NCBI RefSeq assembly: GCF_001039355.2
Contig: NW_019774624.1
Span: 941,724 to 1,005,723 of the forward strand
Reading direction: 5' to 3'
DNA: 64,000 bases
Origin: Lingula anatina
Lineage: Eukaryota; Brachiopoda; Lingulata; Lingulida; Lingulidae
The notes beneath the pieces were generated by a model. It did no database searches, had not been told where the DNA came from, and saw nothing but the letters and a program-made list of their open reading frames with translations. Of this stretch, positions 12,130 through 28,900 are shown in pieces (the first letter of the stretch is position 1; every line of letters begins with the position of its first letter). Position numbers and translations under genes: made by a program.

Positions 12130-14680
12130 TGCTATATTGTCACAGGCAGTTCTATATGGAATGTGTGCATTTTTATTAAAAAAGAAAATATGCTTCAAGA
12201 TAAGCTTCTTCTTTTTTCTTTTTATTTCACACTTACATCTGAGGGAAAAATTATTGCCAAGACAATCACGAAAAAGCTCTATTGGCTTCAATATACTAAA
12301 AAAATCTAAATGACCTTTTAGACCTTTTGGTATTTTCATGAAATATAATTAAGTCCACTAAGATCTATGAAAGCCACTGTTGAGACCAATTTTAGTGAAT
12401 TTTTTAACATCAGCAGTACTTATATATTTATCACTGTCTTAATTTCAAAAACAGCTTATTAAACAAATTTTCGCTACGGACATTTGTACAAAATACATGT
12501 ATAAAATTAATTCATTATCACAGCACTTTAAATAACAATTGTTACAACACATACATTGACAGTTTATCAAAATTGAAAACAAAAAAGCCTATCAATTCTC
12601 ATAGTAACTCCCAATTCAGTATTAAAAAAAAAAAACGATATAAACAACTATATCAATAAGCCAGAGATGCATAAATTAATACCATTTGCATACCCAAAAG
12701 GCCCTCCTGATGTATCCACTGTGTTCATGGCAGTAGCTGGCTCTGAAACAGAAGTAACATTGTGAAAATTTATTAACATTAGCAATACATGTACAACCAA
12801 TGAGCTGTATAGTAGCAATCATTTAACTAAAAACTGTAGCTCTGCATATAAATGAAATCACACCTCCTTTGTCATTAATTATTTAGTAAAAATCATTTCG
12901 TGTAAGGTCTCAATGCCTTAATATGCATTAAAATGAATACTGGCACATTTAGGTTTGAATTCAATGCTCTAAGTTACCCAGTGTGAATAAAAGCGCTCAG
13001 TGATTTCAAATACAACTTGTGACAGTTTTTGAGACCTACCAGTAGTTTTCATGTTTGACAGTAAACGTATAATACCCAAACTAATCTTAGCTTTAACAAT
13101 TATATCAAGTTTTTATTTATTTATTTATTTAATGGTGAAGGTTGACCAGGGCATTAAACTGCATCTACTGTAGATGCTATTAATGGATCAGCAATTCATG
13201 CAGAGGCACTTTGACCACTGCTACAATGCACAGCGCAACATAATATATTCTGACAAAACTTCTTTTTGGTTCCACTGCAAGGTGTTTTTAGAAAAAAAGT
13301 ATTGGTAACTGATATACATTTCCTTTAACTTATAAATATAAAGTTATGTAATGTAAATAGCTGAATAGACAGAATGACATGCCTCTGGCACTTGATCCTA
13401 CTTATGACTTTAAATTTACTCAGGTCATTAAAAATCTAAATAGGAAGCAGGAGTGGAGCCTGAGGGGTCTACCTAAATTGCGCAATACACCGCAATACAG
13501 CGCAACACAGCGCAATACACTTGAAAAAAACAAGTCCAGTCACAAGTTAACACGTGAAACGGTCATTCCAAACAAAATAGGCTGATATAAGAGCAAAATA
13601 TGTTACTAAATAATTAAACGCCTTGATAAAACTTAAGAAATTGGCACCCTTTGTTTATCGTCGGGTCAATCACCATGTTGACTAGTGTCTCTTCTTGGCC
13701 AGTAATACTGTCAAAAAGAGCCACAAGCCAACATGGCTGCCGACCCAACGATATTGAAGTAGCGCCGATGTGTTAGTTATATCAATGATATCAATAATCT
13801 AGTCAATTATTTTGCTTTTATATCACCTTATTTTGTTGAGAATGATCGTTTTCTGTGTTTACTTGCAACTGGACCTGTTTCTTTTTTCTTTTTTTTTTTT
13901 TTTCAAGTGTATCATGCTGTGTTGCGCTGTATTGAGGTGTATTGAGCAATTTAAGCAGACCGGAGCCCGAGTTATGTAGCACTAGCAGATCAGGTAAAGA
14001 GCGAGTCAAGGACCAGAACTACAACATCAGGTAGTGACATTGCCGCTGTTGGTAGATTAAGTTTTAGAAGGAGTGGATTAGTTTCTATGATTCCGACCTA
14101 ATACTAAGATGCAAAATAGGTCATTATGTCAATTTTGATGCAATGATAAATGCTTATAATAGCACAGTCAGTCAACACTGATTTTTAATCATGCACAACA
14201 GGTAACATGGTCAATAACAGGAGCAGATTCAGAGATATTTTCTGACAGTATTCCAAAGTATCTTTGTTGATCCATCCTCCATTTTGATAGTCTTCCAACA
14301 GAAACCCGTTAATATAAACTGTAAAATCTGACTGTNAAAAAATGTATCGAGTATAACGAAAAATAAATAAATACAAGCTCATACTTTCTGCACTCTCCAT
14401 CAGCGTGCTGTTCTTTTCTGGTGCTCCGTGGCAATCTTTGGTGTTCTGCTTGCTAAAAAGGGACCCTATTTTGATTAAATTGAAGTGAAACCTTCGTTTG
14501 TTTCTCTTTCAGGAAGTATATTTGCTTCCCGTCTCCAAAATCCAAAGAGTGCCAAGAAGAGCCTGACAAGAAGACTAAAGGAGAGGGAAATGCAAGTGGG
14601 CACATTTATCAGATGAATAATGTGCAGCTAAGACATGTGTCTTTTTTATTACTAATTTAAACTTTAATAACATTACATGT
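12130..14680. other. intergenic region FABP to COX18
   Basis: The main content is a large foldback element (13455-13968). Three short coding-like pieces are present without a convincing gene: a minus-strand pair at 14400-14385 and 14326-14187 that splices in frame to about 52 residues, a plus-strand frame ending in a stop at about 14655 after a good acceptor at 14512, and a possible minus-strand terminal exon near 12740-12650. A single N lies at 14336. Confidence 0.5.
13455..13968. mobile_element. 514-bp foldback (palindromic) element
   Basis: The left arm (13455-13710) and right arm (13715-13968) are imperfect reverse complements over nearly the full length. Both outer arms contain GCAATACAGCGCAACACAGC-like repeats and a shared ACTTGAAAA tract; the middle arms share ATCGTYGGGTC and CATGTTG; the centre is GGCCAGTAATACT with its complement. 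There is no transposase. It would fold into one long hairpin, as expected for a Foldback or palindromic MITE. Confidence 0.8.
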
Positions 14681-17600
14681 ATGATACATATTATGTACAA
14701 ATCGACTACAATAACCATGGGTATCGTAGTAAATGCCCACCGGCATTTTTCTGCAAGAGGAAAGTTGACATTAACGAAACATACAAAATTACTCAAGAAT
14801 AGCCGTATTAGTGCTGGTTTTTCACACCAAAGGGATCTTAGTAACTGCCATGTATTAGGTGTTTCTGTACAGCCGGTTCTGCATTCCTACCAACAAAAAA
14901 GGACTTTAACAAACGGTTCATCTGGACATCCTCTCAGTGGTCTGTCGAAATTGTTCAACCCAGAGACGAATCCATGCGTTGATTTTGGTATCAGGTATTT
15001 GGAATGGGTACACGATGTAACAGGATTGCCATGGTGGGGCACCATTATATCAGCTGCAATAATTGCTAAACTGTCCATATTCCCTCTCTTCTGGTATTCT
15101 GTATACAAGAGGGCCATATATCAAAGTGTACACCAAAAACTTGCTGTCAAAAGGCAACTGGTGGATCAGAACCTTTATCATATGCAGCGGGTCATGGGGT
15201 TTTCTGATAAAGAAAGAAAACAGGAGCTAGAAGATAGTGTAAGTTAATTGTAGGTAAAACAACCTACATGAGTGAATTATCCCTTTGATTTCAAGTTCAC
15301 AGTAACAGCATTGCTTGATCAGGTTCACAACATTTATCTTCTGAAATACTAAGTTACAGTTCTGTTGTACTGAGATATCCCTACATGGTGGCCTCAACAT
15401 ATTTAAAGGTATACTGTAAGTGTTTGATTTTTTCCCCAGAATCACAATTTCTATGTCTACATACCCTGCAAAGCTTCTTATCATGACTGTAATCTTTCCC
15501 AATGTAAAATACTTCAATACTACAGTATATAACACCTCAAACATAAGTGCCTGATGCTAGTTCCATCTGAAATGTACAGGAAGACGTGGGGTCTTAAATG
15601 ACTGGCCAGTCACTTAGAAATAAATCTTTGACAAGAAAAAGGGATAAAGCATGATTTAAAGTACATGGACAGGTCGAACTATGATTCTTGAGTAGAAGAA
15701 AACTGTTTTTTTTTCCTCACAAAAAGATTCATTTTGATAGGTAAATCCCATATTTAACAATAGCACAATCTTATATTTACAGTGTTTCTTAATTGACAGT
15801 TAAATGGACCTCTGTTATTGTAATATTATTTATTTAGTTTAAGACATTAAGAAAAGACCACTACGAGAAATACATGGTCCACCCCCTACAACCAACCCTT
15901 GCTATGCTGATCCAAGCCTCACTGTGGTTCTCTATGAGTGCAGCACTGAGGAATATGAGTGGATTACCCCTTCCATTCACAGGAGAAAGTAAGGAGTTAT
16001 TGGTGCATAATATATTAAGTTGGAATGAAAAATTACTAGTTTCACTTAGAATTTGTACAATGTGGTGTGTGTGTGTACGTGTTCATGCACGTGCAGGTGT
16101 GCCTATGTTTCTGTATATGTTGCAATGGCACAAAATTCTAAAGATTTGGGTCATTTTTTGCTCAGACTGTGAAGCAGAAAAAAATAGAGTCATGTCCATG
16201 ACTGTGAATCACTGTGATCAAGCAAATGAGAGTTATTTTTCAGTGTGTCAGGGTGAAAAATCACTACCTCATGTGTTATCTATTTTAGGGGGGTTGTTTG
16301 AGCCAGGGTTTGCTGAAGGAGGAGTGGCATGGTTCCCAAACTTACTCCTCCCAGATACATCTATGGCTGTAGGTCTGATCACCTTTTCCATCCTTATCAT
16401 CACTAGTCAGGTATGCTGCCATTGTTTTCCACCTTAGATTAAGACCAGACAAAAACATGGTTTGTAACAGTTTTATCTTTTATGGCTGAAGATTTATATC
16501 AGAGTGCAAGAGCTTTTGGAGCAAATGTAAAAGGATCCAGTTGTATCACTTGGTAATTGTTTTTGTATATAGACAAAGCAAAAAGGACTCGGCTGTTTTA
16601 AAACAGATCTTGTTTGTACATATGCAATACACATTAAGTTTTCAGAATATTTTAGAAGATAAATTTAGCTTTCCACAATGTAGATTTAAATTTGATTGTG
16701 GTACAGATATGTTATTTTGAAAATGTAGATTTATGATGCTGTGATAATTTTTCAGATGTCCATTTTAACAACAAGACAGAGACTACAGGGACGTCCAATG
16801 CCATTAGTGGTGAAGACAGTATCTGTTTTTGGTCATCTTGGAGCAACTTGGCTACTGTATCTTTCTTCAATATTACCTTGTGTAAGTGTAAAATAGTTTT
16901 GCTATGTGTTGTGGTCAGCAGGGCAGAAAAAATGCATTAAATTATTCGCTTTGCAGTTTAGTAAGAAATAGACTGTTGTTTTATTTAATGTCTCATATTC
17001 ACTTTCATAAGAGAACTTCGTATCAAAAGTTTTTCTAACTTTTAGACCTAAAATTTTAGACTGTTTACTTTCACTCAAGATAAAATAGCACTGTGAAAAT
17101 TTTTTGTCATTATAGAGATATTCCTTCAAATTCCAGACTCAAAAACCCCCATAAGTGTAGTTTTAAGTCACTTTTTTTTTCCTTCACTTGGCTTCAGCAG
17201 AGCAAATAGTTGCATCCTTGTTTTCTGTTGTCTCTAAACAACTCTGCTTAAGGAGGGAGGAGTCTGCATTCAGAACAGTCGACTAACTAGTCTGAGGTTC
17301 AAAGATGGCCATCTCACTTGAATACTTCCCCACGGGGAATCTATTCAGTGTCTATTAGCAGATTAGACGACAAGCTTTTTAGTGGGTTGCCACGGACTAG
17401 TTTGCCCACTGTTCTGAGTGTAGCCTTAATCATGTTTAGTGTTAGTTAAAATTATTCAAATTAAAATTCAGATAAATATTTTTTTTTCTTTTCAGAGCAT
17501 GACTTTATACTGGGGTGTATCTGGAGGATGCTCACTTATTCAGAACCTGGTCTTTCTCTCTCCCAGGGCACTCAATATCCTGAAAATTCCAGTGATGTTT

Positions 17601-17705
17601 CCGAATCCTACACCATATAAATCTTTGATGACAGAAGCCAAGCGCCTTTATCTGAAACCATTTCTACCACAATCTAAAACACCTAAGAAAAATGAGAGAA
17701 GTTGA
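14681..17705 (+). CDS. COX18: cytochrome c oxidase assembly protein COX18 (Oxa1/YidC family)
   Basis: A mitochondrial inner-membrane insertase that exports the C-terminal tail of COX2 during complex IV assembly. There are five exons: 14681-15238, 15838-15988, 16289-16410, 16756-16881 and 17496-17705. Phases are consistent and the product is 388 residues; other Met codons at 14693 and 14717 are possible starts. The N-terminal ~110 residues are rich in basic and hydroxyl residues, as expected of a mitochondrial presequence. Family marks are YLEWVHDVTGLPWWGTI (the first transmembrane segment), HPLQPTLAMLIQASLWFSMS and ALRNMSG in exon 2, GGVAWFPNLLLPD in exon 3, and the late transmembrane helix with LYWGVSGGCSLIQNL. 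The order and spacing match COX18 better than OXA1L. The gene stands alone, without a TATA box. Confidence 0.93.
17248..17429. mobile_element. TTAA-flanked MITE, family B, copy 1 (in COX18 intron 4)
   Basis: A 182-bp element bounded by TTAA at 17248-17251 and 17426-17429. Its inverted ends carry TCTGCATTCAGAACAGTC and, on the other strand, GGCTACACTCAGAACAGTG. A related copy lies at 56568-56754. It is internal to the intron before the last COX18 exon and has no coding sequence. Confidence 0.75.
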
Positions 17706-17814
17706 AGGCAGTCAGTCATTTGTTTCATATATATTTATAACAACACTTACACATATTTATAAATGTATAAAACTTTGAAAAAAGGTATTTGTGAGAATTG
17801 AAATGCTCCTTATC

Positions 17815-17820
17815 AATAAA
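17815..17820 (+). terminator. polyadenylation signal, COX18
   Basis: An AATAAA about 110 nt after the COX18 stop, followed by a second AATAAA at about 17828. Inferred from motif and distance. Confidence 0.55.
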
Positions 17821-17834
17821 AAACTACAATAAAA

Positions 17835-19138
17835 AGAGCAGGATGCCTAAAAGTGATGACAGCATGACATACTTGAAACCTGTTTGGGTCTTGTTGTCGT
17901 GTTAAAATATGATTAACATGTACATTATAAAGTCTTTTAAACAACACCAAAATGTTTTTAATTTGTGAAATATACACACTCAGGTACATGTATGCTATCA
18001 GAAACAGAAGTGATTTAATGCCCAAATCGCAACATCAGAAACTTATCTTCCTTTGAATTGTGTCCAAAATTTGGTAAAAGTATTTAGGTAGAGTTTGGTT
18101 AGTTGTACGGTTAGCTGAATGAGCGAGCTGTCTTAAGATTCTCCAGATCTTGGCCAGTGAAATAAATGTAGGGATCAGTTGTTGTCTGTTAATAGATATG
18201 CTGATCTCTCTTTATTAAAATACATTTAAACGACTCTACACGTGAGATTCAAAAATTCACATTGTAAACAACAGAAATATAATAGTAAATTCTATTTTAC
18301 CAACAAAACGGCGGTTATCGCAATTATTCTGAAACCTGTGCTTTGTTTCGGACCACTTGGACCTTCATAGAGAGATTATTGCAATTACCACGCTTTAAAA
18401 AATCAATCGACCAAGTTTGATTGTCGATTAATTAAACATTAGAAAGTATGGGAAAATAATCGTTCCCCCAGAAAAATTCGTTTTATGATACTTATCCCGC
18501 CAAAATGATGAGTTGTCATCCCTTCAACCTTTTTTTTTTTTTTTTTTTTGATAACTCATATTTTCACCAAATTAAGTTTAACACCTCTTTGTCTACTTTA
18601 TACAGCCTGGTAAAAATACAAACATAACGTGTAGCACTACAGGTTCATAAATTAAACGGTGACATCCAGTGTCCCAAAGTGTTGACGCACAAGATCAGAA
18701 CGTAACGTCCGCCGCGGAATAAACTTGTGTTGCCTGCGTGGCAAGGAAGATTCCACCACCGTTTCAATGCTTTTGGAATTATGTAAAATGGGCACTTTGG
18801 GCTGTGGCAGATGAAAAAACAGTGAATATCATTATTAAGATTATATTTTTATGTGGTATATTGTACAGTTCACACCGAGGGACATATAGTGATACAATTA
18901 GTGTAGATTGGCTTGAAAAAGGAGCGTACAACACCTCCAATCTCCTTATAAGAGATGCACCGTCAGTTTCTGGTTTAAAAAAAAATAATAAAAGCAATAT
19001 GATGAAACCAACTTTTTGTCTCTAAATATGTCTGATGAGTGTCCCCTGCATTGTATCACCCGGATACGTCTAGTGCGCCTCCGGGAACCGTAGAATGAAA
19101 TAGCACGACATCAGGTATTAGTGGTATTATTTTTTTTT
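17835..19138. other. intergenic region COX18 to SRCR-lectin-kringle gene
   Basis: It contains a poly-T run at about 18532-18549 and an unassigned 95-codon open frame at 18738-19025 (+) with no recognised domain. No credible exon chain is visible. Confidence 0.5.
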
Positions 19139-19538
19139 AAAGATCCGGTTCATTTAGGCCTGTACTGTTTTATTTATTGAATGTTTATCAGCTCAAAGTC
19201 ACCTTGGTCGTTTCATGTCACAGAGAACGAGTGTACATAATACTCCTCTGCCGCCTGAGTAAATCATTTACTGTTTTATTTTACGTTAGTTGACACATAA
19301 ACAGCGCGATGAGAATTTTATGCATTTTGGGACTTGCAACGACTGTTTTTGTTGTTACTGAGCCTGTTTCAAGCAAAGTACTCGAAAATGTGAAGGTAAT
19401 AGATTATGCTTATGAATGCTGTTAATAAATAAACTGAAACAAGTACGTTTTTGAATATTTTCAAACCTTCATAATGTTTCTATTTTTTATTCTCTCAAAT
19501 TTCACTCATTATTTTAGGCGAACTTCTAGTTAGTAANG
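19139..19538 (+). repeat. tandem duplication, unit 1 (promoter plus signal-peptide exon)
   Basis: The first of two 400-bp units with a few single-base differences. It starts at AAAGATCCGG and ends at an N-containing junction (N at 19537). It includes a complete copy of the signal-peptide exon (19309-19395) and flanking intron. See the matching unit at 19539-19936. Confidence 0.9.
19309..19395 (+). CDS. extra copy of the signal-peptide exon
   Basis: It encodes 29 residues, MRILCILGLATTVFVVTEPV followed by SSKVLENVK, and ends at a GTAATA donor. The downstream copy 400 bp away encodes the identical peptide. It could be an alternative first exon of the SRCR-lectin-kringle gene or an assembly duplicate of the same exon. 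Confidence 0.6.
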
Positions 19539-19708
19539 AAAGATCCGGTTCATCTAGGCCTGTACTGTTTTATTTATTGAACGTTTATCAGCTCAAAGTC
19601 ACCTTGGTCGTTTCATGTCACAGAGAACGAGTGTACATAATACTCCTCTGCCGCCTGAGTAAATCATTTACTGTTTTATTTTACGTTAGTTGACACGTAA
19701 ACAGCGCG

Positions 19709-24308
<4,600 letters not shown>

Positions 24309-25800
24309 ATACCAGGTGAAAATAATTTTTTTGTTATACAAAGCTACCCAATGTTCATGCTAGACTATGCTGTATGTTAACTTTTGCTTTGTTATTTTCA
24401 AAATCTTATAATGTAGGCTTTTAGATTAGGTAGCAAAAATGCAACAGAGAGCAACCAATTCTGGTTCACATGCATTTTTTTTTTCAAAATTTGAATATAG
24501 GAGTTCTGTTCAGACTCAGATTTTGTTTGAATTGCTACATATTTTTTCAGGTGCATAGCGGAAACGAAGGTTTTCGCAAGATGGGCGATGCCATTAAGAA
24601 TATGTCGCTATTTAGGGAAAAGACAACTTTGTATTGATGCCAGTTTTAGAAGAGATTTTGCTACGACGCAAGAAATCTTTTCATTATGTAAATTGTGTCT
24701 CTTGTACGCCTAGTAAACTCTGTGTGTTGGAAATGCAAGCGTCGAGTTATTTTTACGCTCATACTCTACATTTTGACAATACCACGTTACCAGAGAAGTA
24801 CATCTCAGCGAACAGCGGTCAACTGGGTAAATTGACTGAACACGCCTTGCACTCGCTGATAAAGGATTTTGCTAAAGAAATCTGGGGCAAGCCTAAAATT
24901 CATCTGTTAAATAGTATACAAGGACAATTTACTATACTATAATATGTGGGGCACAAGAACTAAAAAATTGCTTAAATTTGACTCGTTTTTTTTTTTTTTG
25001 GGGGGGGGGGGGAGGGAGGAGGGAAATAGGGGAAATGTGTGCCTATATAACCGTCTCCGTTGCGCAGCGGTATAGTGTCTGGGTTCTAAATAATTCTTTT
25101 GCACTTTTGTATATTATCGTTAAAATGACAAGTTGAGCAGATCATTACATTGTTTGCAGAGTGAAATAATCAAAGTGTATTATAGCTTATTATAACTAAG
25201 TTCTGCTGATAATTCAAGCATGATGATTTGTGAACCATATGTTTTAATGATATTAAAATTTGGTCCATGGTATAGTCTCTGGATTCTTAATTATTCCGAT
25301 TATATGGTTGTCACAAAAAAGCGAAAGGGGGTGGGGGGGCGCATTAGCTAAATATTGTACCCAGGTCCTCTGAGAGTTTAACATATGATGCCCAGCTGAA
25401 TTCAATGAAGAGATAGCAGTAAATAATGACACACGGAACGATTTTCTGCTATACATAGATTTGACTAGTGTTTCATAAATCTAGTGTTTCATAAATCGTC
25501 TATTTTGGTTGGGCAAATCACCCCAACATCTGCCGTTCATGAAATGTACTCGAAATGAGAGCTTTTTCCGTTTTTGTTAGACATAAGTACAAGAATGCCA
25601 TGTCTCTTTCTCCGTGCTTGACGAGAAAATGAAGGAGACAAATCTTTTTCTCATCATATCCAAGATCAATTTAGAGTGCTAATTTCCCATGTCTTTGTTT
25701 GAAATGCGATTTATTGCTTAACACTTATTGTAATGTTATGTCACTTTATAATACGTTAATCATTCACACAATACGCATACCTTTTCCTTCTTTTTGCACG
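24309..25800. other. 3' region of the kringle gene and intergenic DNA
   Basis: A possible 3' UTR intron is visible: a donor ACCAG|GTGAAA shortly after the stop codon and an acceptor TTTTTTCAG just before 24551. The following segment has a 102-codon open frame (24634-24942) without a known domain. A G-rich run is at about 25000-25020. Two diverged copies of a GGTATAGT-containing motif occur at about 25070 and 25268; they resemble a tRNA A-box region but do not fold into a tRNA. Confidence 0.45.
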
Positions 25801-25802
25801 TC

Positions 25803-25810
25803 TATAAAAA
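25803..25810 (+). promoter_or_regulatory. TATA box of astacin gene 1
   Basis: TATAAAAA in the context TCTATAAAAAC, 103 bp before the start codon. The same TCTATAAAAAC motif precedes the other two astacin genes at 35456 and 47455, which supports a shared core promoter. Confidence 0.65.
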
Positions 25811-25905
25811 CCTCATGAGGAAGCTATGTAAATCGCGCAACAGAGTTCCTTTGATAGTGCGCGTTTGAAGGGCACGTTGGCTGACCGTTCGTGAGAAAAG
25901 AATTT

Positions 25906-28900
25906 ATGGCAGGAATGGGTCGCCTCCGCGGGAAATTATCTGAACTCACTTCAGCACTGGTATTGTTTTCGTTTGTCGCAATTGTTAATTCGGTAAGAAA
26001 CATTCATTTTCTATTCCTGATTCGTTTACATAATTTGCAATTTAAGTGACTATTTATGTTTAATAACGCCATATTATAGAAGACATTATCTCATTTAGGC
26101 TCCTTTGACCGCCACGCAGAAGGAGGAGAGAATTCTGGAGGATTTATTCAGGGTATCTTCATCTTCTAAATACACTGATAAACTTTAAAATGAGATAAGC
26201 TTCGACAATTGTGGTTTTAAGTATTGCAAGTAACAAAAATTATCAAGCCTATCTCACAACTGCAGTAATTGAAAGAAATTTTTATAATATCATGACTCCC
26301 AGAACTCTCAGTTTCTTTTATGTAATATCAATTTATTGTGTGAGTGGTTTGTATGATTGTTATCAGTTAAATGTTTGTAGAAAAATAGAAACATAGCCGG
26401 GAAGTCGAAGCCAAGAGCTTACGCTACTCAATCCATCGTGGAGACAATCCCGGGTCAGTTTGAAGGGGACTTACTGTTAACAACAGAACAAGCAAAACAC
26501 ATCGAAACGGAGACCGGCAGAAATGCCCCAACATTTATTAGAAGGAGAAGGAGAAGTTTACGTTCAGTTAAATCCAAGAGAAAAGCAATCCAAGACATCA
26601 CCAGCCTTTGGCCCCAAGGGGAAGTGCCTTACGTGTTCAGTAAAAGTATAAGTGAGTTTCTAATATATTATGCAACACTATTGTATATACTGCAGATTAT
26701 ACAACTCTTTTCAAATGTTATGCAGGCCAATTAACAGGGTCACTCCGAATCGGTTTTCATCGTTTTTGCGATTCCAACCAATGGATCAACACGTATATAA
26801 AAAGATTACTTGGTTCTACAGCATTAAATATTGCAACGTTTTAAGATAATTTTCAGTTTATGTTTACTTACAAAAATAATACAAGTTTGCATGTGTTGTA
26901 CACAGCTCCGCAGGTCCAAGAGAACGTCAAGAAAGCAATGGAGCATTGGGAAAAACATACGTGCGTTCGCTTCAGTCCATACAGCGAAAAACTGGCGGGT
27001 GTCCTTGGACATGATGATTTTATCGACTTCTTTAAAGGCAACGGGTAAGCAATTGTTTGGCATTCCATGAAGAATGTTAATGTCAGTAGTTGTTCATTGC
27101 TTATGTTTGTGTTTCAGAGGAAGCAGGGGACAGATTCAAAAATCATAAAAAAGGAGGAGGGGTCTATTTTACAAGTGTTTTGACAATGCTTTCAGTTATG
27201 TGAGGTTTACTTTATGCTAACATTTGCATCATTATTTACCTTGTTTATTTATTTTATTTATTTATTTTTGTGTGAGAATGTGTGTGTGAAAATGCTTTAT
27301 ACTTGATTTAAATGTGCCACTTAAATGAAAAACTCTTTTTGATTAAATACTCTTTGCAGGTGTTATTCCTTCGTAGGACGGGTGCGAAATGGTAAACAAG
27401 AAATTTCAGTGGGGACATACTGTGATGATTTGGTATGTTATTTTTCCGAAATATGCCCATATATGTATAATCAGTTCTTTGCTTTATCTATTTTTTATCC
27501 CAAAGAAACTCTGCTTATTTTTTATCAGTTCACCTACACTACCTTCAAGAATAACCGGTTCTGACCACGAAAGTATTAGTTCTACTGCCATGCTCTGACA
27601 CACTTTAAAACCCATAAATGTCCCCGCGGTGGTTAACTTTGAGAATCTTATCGATGTATCACTTTCAACTTGAGCGCTTTTCATTCTAATCCCTCACTAT
27701 TTTTCCGCTGGTAGGGTACGATGGCCCACGAACTAGGGCACGCGCTGGGGTTCTACCACGAGCAGTCACGCCCTGATAGGGACTTTTACGTCGAAGTTAA
27801 GGCAGAGAACATAAAGCCAGGCAAAGAAGGAAACTTTGAGATGTACAGCCGATCAAAAGTTTCAGATGAAAATATCCCGTATGACTTGGGCTCAATTATG
27901 CACTACGGCGACACCGTACGTATCTAGAAATTGTAATGGTCAAAGAGTTGCTTGTGTGTGAGAAGTGTGATCTTGTCATATTCTTATAATTAGATCTTAA
28001 AAGGAGTCGTAGCACGAATGCGTCGAGGCAGAGGGTAAAATAAGTAAAAATTTACTTAGCTGTGCTTTACCCCCTGCCAGTATCCTTAGTTCTTGATTTT
28101 TTCTCAATATTTCTAGACCTGCATTTCTACTAACAAATTGGTGAAACGCAGGTCCGTGCGGGCTTTATATGTATTGTGTGCTACCACGGAGAATACCAAG
28201 GTCTTTGGGGCAGGAGCACCTTCTGGCATTAGACTACTGAAATTGAGTAAACTTTACGGAAAAGGGGAGTCGTATTGCCCGCCTTGTACAGCGCCTCTCT
28301 TGATATAAGGGAGGTTACTCACCAAAGTTACACGATTTGATCATATCTAAGGTTTCAACTGATTCAACAATTCAGTCTGATGGTTGACCTTTCCGTCACG
28401 TACATGTATCACATAAAATTACGAGGAGCTAAATTCAATGCAATGTTTAACTGTTTTGTAGGAATTCGCGACTAACAAAAGTATCATTGAAGGCAAAGCC
28501 ACGTTGGTGACCAAGGACAAGGAGATGCAAAATGTCATAGGACAGAGACTAGGGCTTAGTTTCTATGACATTAAAACGGCTAACGAATTGTACAAATGTA
28601 ACGGTGGGTAAAACAAAAGTTGTGTTCTTGTATTTGTAAAATTTTACTTACATAACATCAAGCAAGTGAATTTTTACGTAACGATCTTCTGTCTTATTTT
28701 CATTATAACATTTTCTTCAATTTTTTTTCAGATGAGTATAGTAAACTTTTTGCTAGTTGCCACCTTTCTGTTTTTTTTTAAACACTAATTATTTTTGCCA
28801 AACAAGGTTTATACGATTAGCAATATCAAACATTACGAATTTCCTTGCGTTTTATACTTCAGTATACTGCGATTTGTACTACATTTGTGATTTGTAAGAT

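Noticed and set aside
12650-12742. possible minus-strand terminal exon (EPATAMNTVDTSGGPFGYAN)
   Set aside because: It has an acceptor and a stop, but no donor exon with a compatible phase could be found between it and 14.4 kb.
18738-19025. 95-codon open frame on the plus strand
   Set aside because: No domain, no signal peptide and no splice context. The length is within chance for this AT-rich DNA.
24634-24942. 102-codon open frame after the kringle stop
   Set aside because: It may lie in the 3' UTR after a UTR intron. It has no recognisable protein features and is not supported as a gene.
25050-25100. tRNA-like A-box text (GCGCAGCGGTATAGTG)
   Set aside because: No matching acceptor stem, anticodon stem or B box follows. 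At most it is a decayed tRNA-derived repeat with a second diverged copy near 25268.
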